A program made the translations under genes and the position numbers. From positions 62,001 to 126,000 of the forward strand of contig JAMZAV010003178.1 in the NCBI GenBank assembly GCA_024449915.1: DNA of 64,000 nt, in the 5' to 3' direction. Under the pieces are notes generated by a model that did not search any database, was not told the origin of the DNA, and saw only the letters and a list, made by a program, of their open reading frames with translations. This document shows, piece after piece, positions 1-10,943 of this stretch. The DNA comes from Sweltsa coloradensis. Its lineage: Eukaryota; Arthropoda; Insecta; Plecoptera; Chloroperlidae. Position 1 is the stretch's first letter; the number at the start of each line of letters is the position of its first letter.

Positions 1-1481
1 CGACGATCACATCGTCAACCGGCACGTAAATGGCAGAAGTTGGGACTCGACGAACTTTGGCCGCTCCGTTTTCCATTCCAAAACGACATTATTACGTAGA
101 TATTGTTAGATCTTGTTGTTACGTCAATCATAAACAAACGCTAACCTGTGAATTCTACGTGTTATCTTTTGCGTTCACGTCTCCCTCAATTCGTATACCT
201 ATCATAAAACGTATTTATACCAGAGGCGGATATAGGACATAATCATGGGGGGGCGGGGGATTTGCGCGTGCATGTACATCCGTGGGAAAGGGACGAGGCA
301 TGGGGGGGGGGGGCAGAGCACCCCATTTTTATCAACGCAGGCGAAAAATTTTGAAAGCGGTTTTGGTGGGTTTTAGAAAAAAGTGGTGGTCTGAATGCAA
401 TAGGCCTACGTGAAATCACAGCTTAGATTCTAGTAAAACTGTCGCGTCAGCAACCACCTTCATTTCTATGTCAAAAAATACATATTTGTTTACAATCGCC
501 TGCGGCGTAATTGTAGGGGGCACCCAACCCCCCATTGCATCGTTTGGGGAGTACTTTTCAGGTCATTGTCTATCCCATAATTTCCAACTGCCCCCCCCCC
601 CCCCCCCCAGCTCCCTAGAGAAAATATCTGAAATAAACACTGAGTTTAGCTGCCTGTTACACGTAAAATACAAAACTAGACTATTATGCATTCGATCTGT
701 CATAAAAATAGTTTTTCTCGTAAAACCGTAGGCTCGAACAATATTATAACGACTAAACCAAAACAATGATTTATTTCCTCTTTTTAATATTGCAATTCCT
801 TACGACTGTGTGGGAACAGGGCCTACGTTAAAAATTACCAAAACAGTATGGCGCTAATTTAACGATGCTTAGGGGTTTATCTAGAAGGATTTTACAACCT
901 ACAATAAATTCTCCCGGGGTTAAAACATCCCTTCACACATCTTTGTCGAGACTGCATGAAAACGGCCGTGCTAGATAGGATAGACAGATAGGCTTGCTTC
1001 CTCAGAACTAAATGTGATCAGTATACGTATCACTTATTATCCTACTCATGACAGCTCAGCTGATTCATAGTAAATAAAATAGAAACGACGTGAGAGTATT
1101 CACTCGGGCTCAAATAGTCGAGGAGGAGAGGACAATCGCCTATTAAAAGTGTAGGAAGAATACTAATATTATTCCCGAATCCCGACAATGTTTATACACT
1201 CTTCAGATAAAGATCGCACACTGACATCTTCCATCTATTCGTCATAGTTGTTTTATAGTACGTATCATTCTTGTCGGAACACATAAACATAAATTTTATA
1301 ATTTGAAGCACATTAAAATTACCTTTTCGATAATGAACAACGCAAAATTCGATTTTCGAATAACAATTTTCAATGAAAAGTTTAGCCCTATAAGTTAAAC
1401 TCCTGCCGAGAATTGCAGTTTTTTAGTTTTTTGTACCCCCCCCCACACACACACAAAATTTATTTGAGCTGTTTTAACTTG
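1..1481. other. Gene-poor repeat-derived stretch
   Basis: No convincing exon is seen. The stretch holds several G and C homopolymer runs (about 247-257, 302-313, 591-609, 1436-1444) next to sequence resembling hAT-MITE interiors, including a GGCGGATATAGG-like end near 223. Exon 1 of gene A was looked for here (ATG-x-x-TGG-G followed by GTAAG) and not found, so it probably lies upstream of the window. Confidence 0.5.
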
Positions 1482-2234
1482 TTGGATGAGCGTAGCGAGC
1501 GAAGCGAAGATTCCATTTCACTACACTGAAGAAAAAATTCCGGAATGTTTTTTTTTTCTTTCTGTATTTTTGTCTGTTTGTTAGCACGATTCCGGCAAAA
1601 CCGATACTCCGATTGCGATGAAATTTCATGGAGGCCTTCGAAATCTCTGAACTTAGAACTGCCACGTTTTTGAGCGCAATCGGGAAATTTTTTCTCATAA
1701 AAACGCAATTTTACGATTTTTTCGATTTTTAAAAACTTTCTTCGACTTATAACACCTACATGCTTTAACCGATTGCAATGATTTTTCACAGAACCTTAAT
1801 TTCATGAATTAAGATATTCGTGCGAAATTTGAGCGTAATCGAAAAATTATTTCTCATGAAAATCGAAATTTTACGGGTTTTTTCTTTTTTAAAACAATTC
1901 TTTGACTTATTACACCTACATGCTTTATCCTATTGTAATTATTTTTTCACAGAACCTTAATTTCATGAATTAATATATTCGTGTTAAATTTGAGCGCAAT
2001 CGAATATTTATTTCTTATGAAAATTGCAATTTTACGATTTTTTTCTTTGTTTAAAATTACGATTAATTAAAAAAATTAAGTTATTTTTTTATTTAATTTA
2101 ATTTAATTTAAAAAAATCTTCGACTAAGTAATGATTTTTTTCACAGAACAACAGAAAATCCGCGTAACACATGGCAGCTCAATGCACCAATTACGCTCAT
2201 CCAACAACGCGGCGGGACTTAAGCGTTTTCCTAG
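1482..2234 (+). mobile_element. Helentron-like element, family H2, full length
   Basis: The 5' end TTGGATGAGCGTA reappears inverted as TACGCTCATCCAA just inside the 3' end. It is followed by a hairpin (AACGC...GCGTT) and a terminal CTAG, then T. This asymmetric terminal inverted repeat plus 3' hairpin is the structure described for Helentron/HINE non-autonomous rolling-circle elements. The interior is AT-rich with repeated internal blocks and has no ORF for a Rep-helicase. Other copies lie at 10944, 13013, 14036, 37128 and 59471. Confidence 0.7.
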
Positions 2235-2239
2235 TAAAT

Positions 2240-2546
2240 AAATAAATTCGTATTTAGGGGCTACCCACTCAGTCACAACTGATTTTCGTGGGGAACAACA
2301 ATTTTAACAGACCAAGCCAACGCTGTAGGCAACGACACACCCGACGGAGTGAACAATGACCAACTATAAATCAATTAAACTGGCTACGATTTCACCAGTG
2401 GACAGATTCAGAATATGTACCTCGTTACTAGGACGGCTCCGAAGTCACCGTTTACACATTCCTAAGCCAAGAACTGATGGCGCGGGATTCGAACCCTGGG
2501 CATTCAGCATTGGAAGCAGGAACACTAACCACATATTTCATTGTTG
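2240..2546 (-). repeat. tRNA-derived SINE, reverse copy
   Basis: Read on the minus strand it has a Pol III B-box-like GGTTCGAATCC (about 2489-2499) and a 3' body shared with the copy at 8955-9381 (GTAAACGGTGACTT, CAGTTAT...GAGTGGG). It ends about 20 bases before the acceptor of gene A exon 2, so that acceptor region is partly SINE-flanked. Confidence 0.65.
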
Positions 2547-2567
2547 CATGTTGTTTTTGATTTGCAG

Positions 2568-2843
2568 GGTTAAGTCTTACCCGGGACAGACCAAAGGTGA
2601 CCGAAAAAGATGTCCCGCGGTCCTTCCACTTAGTGAAGGTGGTCCTGAGCGGCAATGCCAAGTTCAAAAGCACCAAAGATTTCGTCAGCATATTCGTGTG
2701 GGTACAAGGCCAAGATGAAGTGGAGGTTGCGACTTTTACCGAAATTGATCGGAATGAAAAACTTTTAGACTTAGACTTTAAGAAAGGCGTCAGCTACTCT
2801 TTTAGAAAATCTGGCTTCCACACTCCAATGATACATCTCATTG
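2568..2843 (+). CDS. Gene A exon 2 (NPL core)
   Basis: Acceptor at 2565-2567 and donor GT at 2844. Phase 1 at both ends, 91 full codons. It holds most beta strands of the NPL fold, including FVSIFVWVQG and the final M-I-H-L-I-G. The reading frame is open through the exon and its codon use looks coding. Confidence 0.75.
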
Positions 2844-5800
2844 GTAAGATGATTCAAGTATTAATTTTCAGCAAAAATACCATTAAAAATTAAAGTTTGA
2901 ATCTTAAGTTTCTTGATAAAGTGTATTTTGTATATGAAACTAAATATGCACAAAATACATCTTGAATATACAAAAAAAAATGTATGCAAGCAATTAAGCA
3001 TAACTTTGTATAGGCAGTAATTGTAAGCCTGCACTATGCAAGCAAAGGGTTGGGTGCGATTCAAACACCATGTTGAGCGTGTCATGTGCAGTATTTTCGT
3101 ACTTTCGAACTACGAGCAGGAAAATCAATATATTTTGATTCTGGTTTTTCTCCTGAAAGGTAACTGAATTCGTACTTCTAGCACGTTGGCCTTTTCCCCC
3201 TAGAAAATAGAAAATGTCAGAAAATGTTCATTTCCGGTCAAAGTTTACTGACTTAGTGTGAACAAAAGGGAGCAAAATTGGAAAATCGGCCAACGTACGT
3301 AGATTCACATTACTGTTTTAAATATTAAAAAAAACTCATTTTTATCGCTCGAAAAATGTGGACGTAGGACGAAAAGTACGAACACCTTACAAAGCAAAAT
3401 TTTGGCTCCATTTGGTGGCGCTCTCAAGCGAAATCCGATCGTGTTTGCTTCAAAGCAAGTAGGGGAGGAAAAGTGGGCGAAAAAAAATCATCAAAAATCA
3501 CAAAGAATCACAAAAAATAAAAAAAATCACAAGATGTTTTAAGAAAATCAAATGCAAAGAAAAAAATCACGAAAAATCAAAACGGATAAAAAAAATCACG
3601 AAATCAAAACCAAAATCAAAAATCGCAAAATAAATCAGAAAAATCAGCTAAAATCATGGAAATCAAGAAATCAATTTTTAAAAAATCACAGAAAATCATG
3701 ACGGTACAAAAAAATCGTACGATATCATAAAAAAGTCAATTATAATCAGAATAATCACAAATGTTAAAAAATTACAAAAAATCAAGATAAAATCAACAAA
3801 AATAAAAAAGTTAAAACAAATCACCGAAAATCACCAGGTATTAGGTAAGATAAACAAACATCACAGCAAATTGAAATGGTAAAGAAATCACCAGAAATCA
3901 CGAAACCAAATAAAAAATCGAAACCAATCTAAAAAATCACGGATATTGACAAAAATACTGAACTTGGAAGAAAATCACAAAAAATCAAGATGATAAAAAA
4001 AATCACGCCATATCGCTCCGCCCGCTGCTCTCGACAGGGGCGCCGATTATGTGGGTGCTCAGGGGCTGAAGCACCCCTCAGATTGTTTGGAGGCGCAGCA
4101 CCCCTCCAAAAATCCAGACTTAAATAAAAGTTAGGCCTTTAACTATCTAAGTTTTGAGACATGCAGGCGCGATCGCGAACGTAATGATATTATTATGCAT
4201 ATTCGATGGTTGTAACATGGTCTATCTCGCACTTCCATATTTTTTTACGGTTTTATAGTTTTTACTGTAAAAAATTGCATTATTTTGGTAACATGATGAT
4301 CTATCTCGTTAGTGTTCCAATTCTCTTGTTGGTACTTTTCTAGTTTTTGCGGTACAAAAACTACAGTATTTCGGTATTGCATCCAGCCCCCTATTTTTGT
4401 CTAAAACGCACTAAATACACTCTAAAAACGTGATTTTCAAAAATTTCGCCTGCGGCGCTAATGTTGGGGAGCTCCGCCCCCAAACCCCCCGTGCTTGGTC
4501 CCTTCTCCACGAAGTTGAGCACCCCTCGGAATTTTCAAAATCCGGCGCCCCTGGCTCTCGAGTTGGATCGAAGTCGAGATCGGTCGAGATCAAATGCAAA
4601 TGCAACGTGTCACAATGGCGTTGATTTCATAGGCCTATTTGAGTTTCTGTGAGATTTCTGTTAGTTATTTGCGCGGTTATTTGGGCCAGCAGGCGATCTG
4701 TGCGGGGAACTATGCAGCGATATTATTTTGTTTGGCGGCGTACAGCTGGATAATATGATTCCACTGCACTGACAATAAGCCAGTGTACATGTGCTACCCT
4801 TCTCGCCACAGTAACAGACCGTGCCTTTGTTTCTGCCGCGATTTCGACTTCTACTGCGATTGCTACATCGGACAGTCGAAGGACAGGTTATATACTACCA
4901 TCTTTGGTCTAAAGGCAGTCTTCATAAGTGCACAGGCATTGATCTGTGGAGGTGGTTGCTGTTTGCATAGACCTATACCGCGTTGCGTGCTATATGAAGA
5001 CAAATGAAGATGTGGGGTTGAAGAACCATCTGCGACACCACTAACCAAAATCCAGTTAAGCAGTAGTAATTAGCACATTATAATTTTGCAAATTACATAC
5101 GTGGAAAGTGCAATATTACTTATAGATTCCAGGTTATGTAGGTTGAAACGGGTTGTAAACATCGCTTGCTTGACGGCTAGTGGGCCATCAAATTCCAACT
5201 CGCAACCTTCTCGTGGTTTGGCCCGTGACTAGGGGAGTTTTTCTCTCTGAAACTAATGGCGAGCTCTGGGTCGTCGTCGGGGAACTTTCCCCTTCCCTTT
5301 GACTACCTCCCCGACGGCGACGACAATGACAACACGTACGGATGATGACACAGACGGAGACGACCACGACGGGGGGAACCCCTGCCCTCCCCATACGCTT
5401 GTGGCTGGTTCTGACCAGCACAGGCCTGTCCACCCTTGTCCCCCCGCGTCATCCCTTACGTCCCTCCCTTCGTCTCGATTAGCCAAGTTGCATAAATATG
5501 AGACGTTAAGCAATATCCAATCAATCAATTGACGGCTTGTACCTCAACCCCGCGCTCAACCTTACACCTCGTCTGTCCCCAAAATAGGACAGGCAGGGAT
5601 ACGCTCGGGGATTCGTAAACTTAAATTCAAAGCCGCGTCCAAAGCATATTTCGTACATTTGAAAGATTTTTTTCTCATTTTAGCGCATTTTAGTGGATAA
5701 TGTAGCCTATGAAGTGAACAATACAAGAAACAATCGGAACAACGATTACGAATTTTAATACAAGTTTTTTAAGCATTAGCTTGCACGAAGGGAGGACATC

Positions 5801-8064
5801 TATTTGTGTGTGAATCGAACTCTTGTCCCGTTGGATACACTGCTTTTGTAAGACCTGCCATGTTGTGATTCGCAAAAAATTATATTATTATATTATGCCG
5901 AGCAGCCCTACTTATTGCACAATACCAAATGCGTATGTATTTTTATAACTAACAATTGCATTTTAGTTTCAATTAGTTATCCGACCGGAAATTTATTATC
6001 AAATATTGGGCCATCAAATTCCAACTCGCAACCTTCTCGTGGTTTGGCCCGTGATTAGGGGAGTTTTTCTCCCTGAAACTAATGGCGAGCTCTGGGTCGT
6101 CGTCGAGGAACTTTCCCCTTCCCTTTGACTACCTCCCCGACGGCGACGACAATGACAACATGGACGGATGATGACACAGACGGAGACGACCACGACGTGG
6201 GGGAACCCCTGCCCTCCCCATACGCTTGTGGCTGGTTCTGACCAGCATAGGCCTGTCCACCCTTGTCCCCCCCGCGTCACCCCTTACGTCCCTCCCTTCG
6301 TCTCGATTATAGCCAAGTTGCATAAATCAATTGTTATCAAATTCCTACGCAAAATAAATTACGTATTTCGTTGTTTCTGAAAAGACACAAATTTGGATAA
6401 CTTACCATTTTCAATCTAATTAAAAATGCTATTAAATTGGTATGTTATTCATTACAACTATAAAAATAAGAAAACACCATTGGGATGTGGATAAAACACT
6501 TGCTGGAATATCCATCTTCGCATCTACGCAGGTTTGGCGATGAGGTTGACCTTGGCAGAATTTTCGTCGTTGTCGGGCATTAAATCATGTCGAGCTGTCT
6601 GTCTGTGCTTTACCCCTCTCGCGGCTGGCGGCTAGTGCCATATTTTTATCCCGAAAAATCGAAGTGGGGATAAATATGTTCACGCCTTTCCCTCCCCCGT
6701 CCTTCACCCCGCAAGATTGTAAATTTCCAACAATAAATTCCTACGGGTGGCTGCAATGCTCTTTATACGAAACAACAACATAAAAACATGGATTAATTAG
6801 AAAGATGTATTATCTCTAAAGCTATTTACATTACAACGATAATTTCAAATACAAAATAGCCTAAAATGCAGCCAAACCATAATATGCATTTGCATTGATG
6901 AGAAATAACAAGCTTTTCGAATTCCTATTTTTAAAGCAGGAAAGAAACTCATAGATCAACATCTTTACTTACAGGTTACTATTTACAAGATGAAACGCCG
7001 CCCATTCCCGTCCAAATTAGCAAGTCAGAAACTGTGTTGAAAAGATGGCAAGAGGACCAGGCGTGCGCTCTCATTTCAAGGGCCATTCAAATTGATAAAA
7101 AAACAGAGTGGGACAAAAATGAAGTTGAAAAGAATTTTAAGTTAATCAGTCAGAGAATTGATGACATTGAAAGAAGATTTGAAAATAACTTTCAGTTACT
7201 TAGTCATAGAATGGAAGAAATGGAAATGAGAATGAAGAATTCGTATCTTGTGAAATACGAGGCACTCATGACTCGACAAATAAACAACGGATATTTGAAG
7301 CCTCCAGAAGGGAAGGGACTTCACGACGCTCGTGTATGTGTGGGGCGAGGGGCTCCCTCTCAACTGACCACGTAAGTTTCTGGAACCAGTGGCGTAGGAA
7401 CTATTTTTTTAGTGTGGGGGTCACTCTAAAGTCGACTACGAGGTTGGGTGGGCGAACCGGGGTCTGGGGCAAAGCCCCAGCCGCCGGAGGCGAGATTTTT
7501 TTAAAAGTGCCCTTGATAGGTGGTCTGAAACAGGTTTTCAGGCGAATTTTAATTGTGAATAACTAAATAAGGGTTACATTTTGAAGCTAATATTGCATTG
7601 AAGATTGATTACCTGACTGAAATCGGTCGACAGTCTGCTTGGGAGTGAAAACACTGCACACAAAATATTATGAATATTAGTCTAAAATCAGATGGCTAGT
7701 CTAGTCTTGCAAATCACGTCTCTTACTGAATCTTTCTAATAAATGTTAACAAAAACCTTCCTTTTTGTTTGCAAGCCCGACTGTAATAAAAATCCTAAAA
7801 ATCACCCAACAAGCTATAAGTTAGCAAATGACACCCATACCGGGGGTCAAGCCAACAAGTGGGAGGGGGAGTTCCCCCCCCCCCCCGTTACCCGTTATTC
7901 CTACGCCCCTGTCTGGAACGAAGGCTATTAGCAATTCTACTACAACAATGAAACAACATAATCGAATTCGAAACCGAGCAAAAGCGACAGGTTGTTCAGG
8001 ACGTAAACAAACTAGACGTACAAATACATCAAAAGTCTTGACCATTGAATCTAAATTTTCTTAA
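2568..8064 (+). CDS. Gene A: NPL-domain coiled-coil protein with basic tail (5' partial)
   Basis: Exons seen: 2568-2843, 6975-7371 and probably 7932-8064. Exon 1 (M-x-x-W-G) is upstream of the window. The acceptor TTTGCAG leads into G-LSLTRDRP, in the same phase as genes B to D. The NPL core runs to H-L-I-G at the exon 2 end (donor GTAAGA) and continues as YYLQDE in exon 3 (acceptor TTACAG). A SETVLKRWQED segment and a long charged coiled coil (about 7100-7250) follow. Exon 3 ends at a strong donor, C|GTAAGTTT. The next phase-compatible exon gives a 43-residue Lys/Arg-rich tail (NRIRNRAK, GRKQTRR) and a stop at 8062-8064. An alternative 3' exon starts at 10145. The predicted length is about 272 aa once exon 1 is added. 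The FKBP-type PPIase domain that follows the NPL domain in FKBP39/46 is absent. Family assignment (NPL, FKBP39/HD2 type; more distantly nucleoplasmin) is from motif recognition. A nuclear chromatin or chaperone role is inferred. Confidence 0.72.
3480..4010 (+). repeat. Degenerate AAAATCAC-type tandem tract
   Basis: About 530 bases are dominated by imperfect, irregularly spaced AAAATCAC, AAAAATCA and GAAATCA words. The strand is strongly A-rich with ATC recurring every 8 to 14 bases. It looks like a decayed simple-sequence array. Spacing is not constant enough for a clean unit to be given. Confidence 0.6.
4035..4553. mobile_element. hAT-like MITE with 8-bp target duplication
   Basis: Ends CAGGGGCGCCG and CGGCGCCCCTG are inverted copies. 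The flanks are the identical 8-mer GCTCTCGA (4027-4034 and 4554-4561). CAG...CTG ends with an 8-bp duplication are typical of hAT elements. The interior is non-coding. Confidence 0.8.
5181..5499. repeat. Interspersed repeat R1, copy 1
   Basis: Starts TGGGCCATCAAATTCC and ends near GCCAAGTTGCATAAAT. It has a CGACGACAATGACAACACGG core and is GC-rich compared with its flanks. A near-identical copy is at 6007 and a partial copy at 32641. No terminal repeats or durable ORF are seen, so the class is unknown. Confidence 0.65.
6007..6329. repeat. Interspersed repeat R1, copy 2
   Basis: Same start and end words as copy 1, in the same orientation about 0.5 kb downstream. The two copies differ by small indels and substitutions, which suggests independent or tandem insertion in the intron of gene A. 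Confidence 0.65.
6330..6974. other. Intron sequence without recognised features
   Basis: Ordinary AT-rich sequence with no ORF or clear repeat. It ends in the acceptor of gene A exon 3. Confidence 0.4.
6975..7371 (+). CDS. Gene A exon 3 (end of NPL domain and coiled coil)
   Basis: Acceptor TTACAG|GT joins in phase to H-L-I-G and gives YYLQDETPP. A SExxLxxWxExxxC motif, also recognisable in B and D, is followed by heptad-like charged sequence (NFKLISQRIDDIERRF, LLSHRMEEMEMRMK). The exon ends in phase 2 at donor GTAAGT (7372). Without splicing there is a stop at 7373. Confidence 0.72.
7387..7911. mobile_element. hAT-like MITE filling the last intron of gene A
   Basis: Ends CAGTGGCGTAGGAAC and ATTCCTACGCCCCTG, with identical 8-bp flanks TCTGGAAC (7379-7386 and 7912-7919). 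It starts only 15 bases after the exon 3 donor. Its right part carries a long C run followed by TTACCCGTTATTCC, which would serve as the pyrimidine tract for the acceptor at 7930-7931. Confidence 0.85.
7932..8064 (+). CDS. Gene A probable terminal exon (basic tail)
   Basis: Joining 7371 to 7932 (acceptor CTATTAG) keeps the frame and adds 43 residues rich in Lys, Arg, Thr and Ser before TAA at 8062-8064. Poly(A) signals follow at 8147 and 8207. Basic tails of similar style occur in C (KKNKGKRSNK). It competes with the exon at 10145. Confidence 0.5.
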
Positions 8065-8146
8065 CTGTTAGGTAGTTTTTATGGCCACGAATTTTAATGT
8101 CTATAAATTTACACTGTTTATATTTATTTATTTAAATGTATTTTTT

Positions 8147-8212
8147 AATAAATTAATTTTTTGCGATTTAAATACAGCAGTGCAGCCATTTTACATCTAA
8201 TCTTGAAATAAA
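8147..8212 (+). terminator. Candidate poly(A) signals of gene A
   Basis: AATAAA at 8147-8152 and 8207-8212, about 85 and 145 bases after the tail stop codon. Confidence 0.45.
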
Positions 8213-8954
8213 ACAGATTTACCCCTTGTGTTTTTTTCATGTAGGCCTAATATTATGTAATAGGATTCGCACTAACACAACCCAACTTTATATAGCCCTA
8301 TGTACACAACACACTATAGTAGTGCATGATTATTATTAATGACTTGCCAATAACTATGGCTGTGTCTGATTTATGGCAAAGTGCAGCAGTGGCGCACCCA
8401 GGATTTCATCCAAGGGGGGGGGGGGGGCTGAACAATCTTAGTGCCAGCTTGTCACATGTTGAAACAGGAAATCAATTGATTTTATTGGATAGTTGTACGT
8501 TGTCTATTGAGGTAACGATGTACTATTTGAAAGTGGTAGCGCTGGTGATTAGGGGTGCCGGGTGAAACTTAGGTTGGGTCGAAAAAGTTGCCACTAGAGC
8601 GTGTGGCGGTTATAAAAACAAAGCGCAGCTCTAAAATGAAAAAAATTCCGCGAACCGACCACAGCGCTAAACTCAAGACGCAACAAGGTGTTTTTCTTTC
8701 TTTCTTTCTTTCTTTTATTTGTTTTAATATTTTTTCATGTATCATTCATAAGATATATTAAAAGTGAAGAGCTTTAAATATAAATTAAATATTGGTGCTT
8801 GTGAGGTTCTGGGGAAAAAAAGAAGAAGAAGCCGATTGAAGTAGCCTAGCTAGAGATTGAAGACGAAAGAAGAGAGAACGTCCTAAACAACATGTGGTGG
8901 CTTGTCCTTCCTTCGTTTCGATTAATTTGTTTGATTGTTGCAGCAGATTTGGCT
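8213..8954. other. Repeat debris
   Basis: A solo hAT-type end (CAGTGGCGCACCCAGG, near 8385) with a G run, a (TTTC)n microsatellite at about 8693-8714, and an AG-rich stretch near 8816-8880. No gene is seen. Confidence 0.45.
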
Positions 8955-9381
8955 TGTGTGGCTCGTTGGTCTTGTAGTTTTCGTATCTGATTCCAATGCA
9001 GAAGGTCCAGGGTTCGATTCCCGCGAAAGACAGAAGTTTTTTAACTTCTAATTTGGACTCCATCAGTCCATCAGTTCTTGTTTGTAAACGGTGACTTTGG
9101 AGCCGTCCTAGCAACGAAGCACATAATAAATTCAGAGTTGTTCTGAATCGGCCTTGTTGATTCTGGCGTTGATCCGCGGGTGTTCGCACTGTCCATACCA
9201 CTGATTGCTATATTTCCTATTAAAAATATCGATCTTTGGTTGGTTATCGCTCACTCGTAGATTGCGTCGGGGCCTACAGGGTTGGCTTGGTCGCTTTGAT
9301 CTACTGTCCTCCACTGAAAATCAGTTATATAACTGAGTGGGTCGACTCCAAATAAAATTTATTTTATATTTATTTATTATA
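8955..9381 (+). repeat. tRNA-derived SINE, most complete copy
   Basis: A tRNA-like head (GGCTCGTTGGTCTTGTAG and a B box GGTTCGATTCC at 9011-9021) is followed by a unique body and an AT-rich tail. It is not a functional tRNA: no acceptor stem closes and copies recur with the same tail at 43077, 2240 (reverse) and 56945 (reverse). Confidence 0.7.
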
Positions 9382-10144
9382 AAGATAACAACCCACTGGA
9401 TATTAGACCCTTTCAGTATTATCATATCGTTCCATACGACAAGGATAATATAATAAATATATATATTTTACGATAAATTATAATTATTTTCGATGTACGA
9501 TAACTACTTTGCGATAATGAAATTTTTCCGTCAATTTCGTGCGTAACGCTATACATACTTAATTATAACAACTAAACATAACATTGTAAGAAATAAAATT
9601 TATTTTACTTTTCCCCTAAAGATTGTGTATTTTCCTGATACTGATTCTCGACCCGATAAAAATGATATGTGCACGTACAACTCGAGAACCGCAATTTTAC
9701 ACAAAATAAATTGATTTATGTTATTCAAACTAACTACTGATTATGTAACATAAATTCTGTAATGAAAGTCGCTTATTTGGTATGATAACACGCATTTTCG
9801 CCGTGAACGATAACTCAACTAAAACGATAATCTCATGGTCGTTGTATACAATAATAAAAATAAAAAAAATATTTGTAGTCTATCTACTCAGTACTCGGTT
9901 AATACCATGTATTTGTCAAATGAATAAAAAATTCTTACTTATAACAATCACCATACTTTGACTCGCGAGTTAAAGATTATCGATCATTTACAATAAGAGT
10001 GGGAGAGATGATACATTATTTTTGAACCTAGGACAAATTTGCAGGGAAAGAGCAAACTTTATTAAAAAATATTTTTATAATTAATGTGTGCAGGTATTTT
10101 ATATCGTTCTCATACTTTTTTGTCTTGTTTTTTTTATTTTACAG
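9382..10144. other. AT-rich intergenic or intronic sequence
   Basis: No ORF or repeat is recognised. The last 40 bases are a strong pyrimidine tract before the acceptor at 10141-10147. Confidence 0.4.
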
Positions 10145-10193
10145 CAGAAAGCGGTCGACGATGACCCCTACGGAGCCGCTATTTAGTAAGTAG
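10145..10193 (+). CDS. Gene A alternative 3' exon with NAGNAG acceptor
   Basis: A long T-rich tract ends in ACAGCAG. Splicing from 7371 to either AG stays in frame and gives T-(R)-KRSTMTPTEPLFSK then TAG at 10191-10193. The two tandem acceptors would add or drop one codon. A poly(A) signal AATAAA lies at 10446-10451. Either this exon or 7932-8064 could be the normal end of gene A, or both could be used. Confidence 0.4.
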
Positions 10194-10445
10194 ATGACGC
10201 TCTCTGTCTCTCAACGAACCCCAGCTTCATCTTCACGGGTCAAACGATTCAGCATGTATCTTTATTATTTGTAATTTTAATGATTAATATTATTATTTCT
10301 GTCAAGGCTTTAATGAAGTAGATATAGCTGTGATTAAAACGTTTTCCTACTGTTCTGATCTCACTAAATGTAAAACACTAATCACATATGTTTTAATTGC
10401 GGCATCCTTTTTGTTTATAATTTCCTTTTCTGTTTTTGAGACACA

Positions 10446-10451
10446 AATAAA
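10446..10451 (+). terminator. Candidate poly(A) signal
   Basis: AATAAA about 250 bases after the stop of the alternative gene A exon. Confidence 0.35.
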
Positions 10452-10943
10452 AACTTACAATTCTGCTTGAATTTAGGCCATAAAGTATTATAAGGAACAC
10501 TCTCGGAACAGTTACAACTTACAAGAAAAAAGAATTTGTTAATTTGGTTTTGTTTGTTTGGTAATGTATTTCCCTCGTTACTGGATGCAAAAATATTTTA
10601 TAATTTTGTTGTCAAATGCCACGAAAATAAATGGCATTGGAATTTGGAATCGGCACATTTTAGTAGTACATTTTAGTATCTCATACAGAATAATGATTGT
10701 AAATTAAAATAAGGTAACATTATTTTTTTACAAACTTTTTTCATTTTCATGCCCATACACTGGTACGTACACTGGTACACAAGGTACGACACTTGATAGC
10801 AATTTGTATCAATAATACGTAATTTGTTGATCTTCTTTTGTTTTTGTACTAAAACTTTGTCTGTACTGTCAATATTATTTAAAGTCGTTAAGTAGAATTC
10901 TACGCAATCTACATAATATTATTTATGTGTAGAATTTTAAATA
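10452..10943. other. AT-rich sequence, nothing recognised
   Basis: No ORF, terminal repeat or known element was seen. Confidence 0.4.

Larger units (their letters stand above)
2844..6974 (+). other. Gene A intron 2 with repeats
   Basis: GT at 2844 and AG at 6973-6974. It contains an AAAATCAC-like degenerate tract, a hAT MITE, two copies of repeat R1 and unclassified AT-rich sequence. In genes B, C and D this intron is absent. Confidence 0.7.

Noticed and set aside
3480..4010. CRISPR-like periodic repeat
   Set aside because: Spacing and unit length are irregular, the words are low complexity and the genome is eukaryotic.
5188..5528. ORFs in repeat R1
   Set aside because: Several overlapping frames on both strands arise from GC-rich sequence, and frames differ between the two copies.
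8957..9021. tRNA-like sequence with a B box
   Set aside because: It belongs to a repeated SINE with a shared body and tail. The arms do not close as a tRNA, so it is not listed as a tRNA gene. The same applies to 43077, 2489 (reverse) and 57851.
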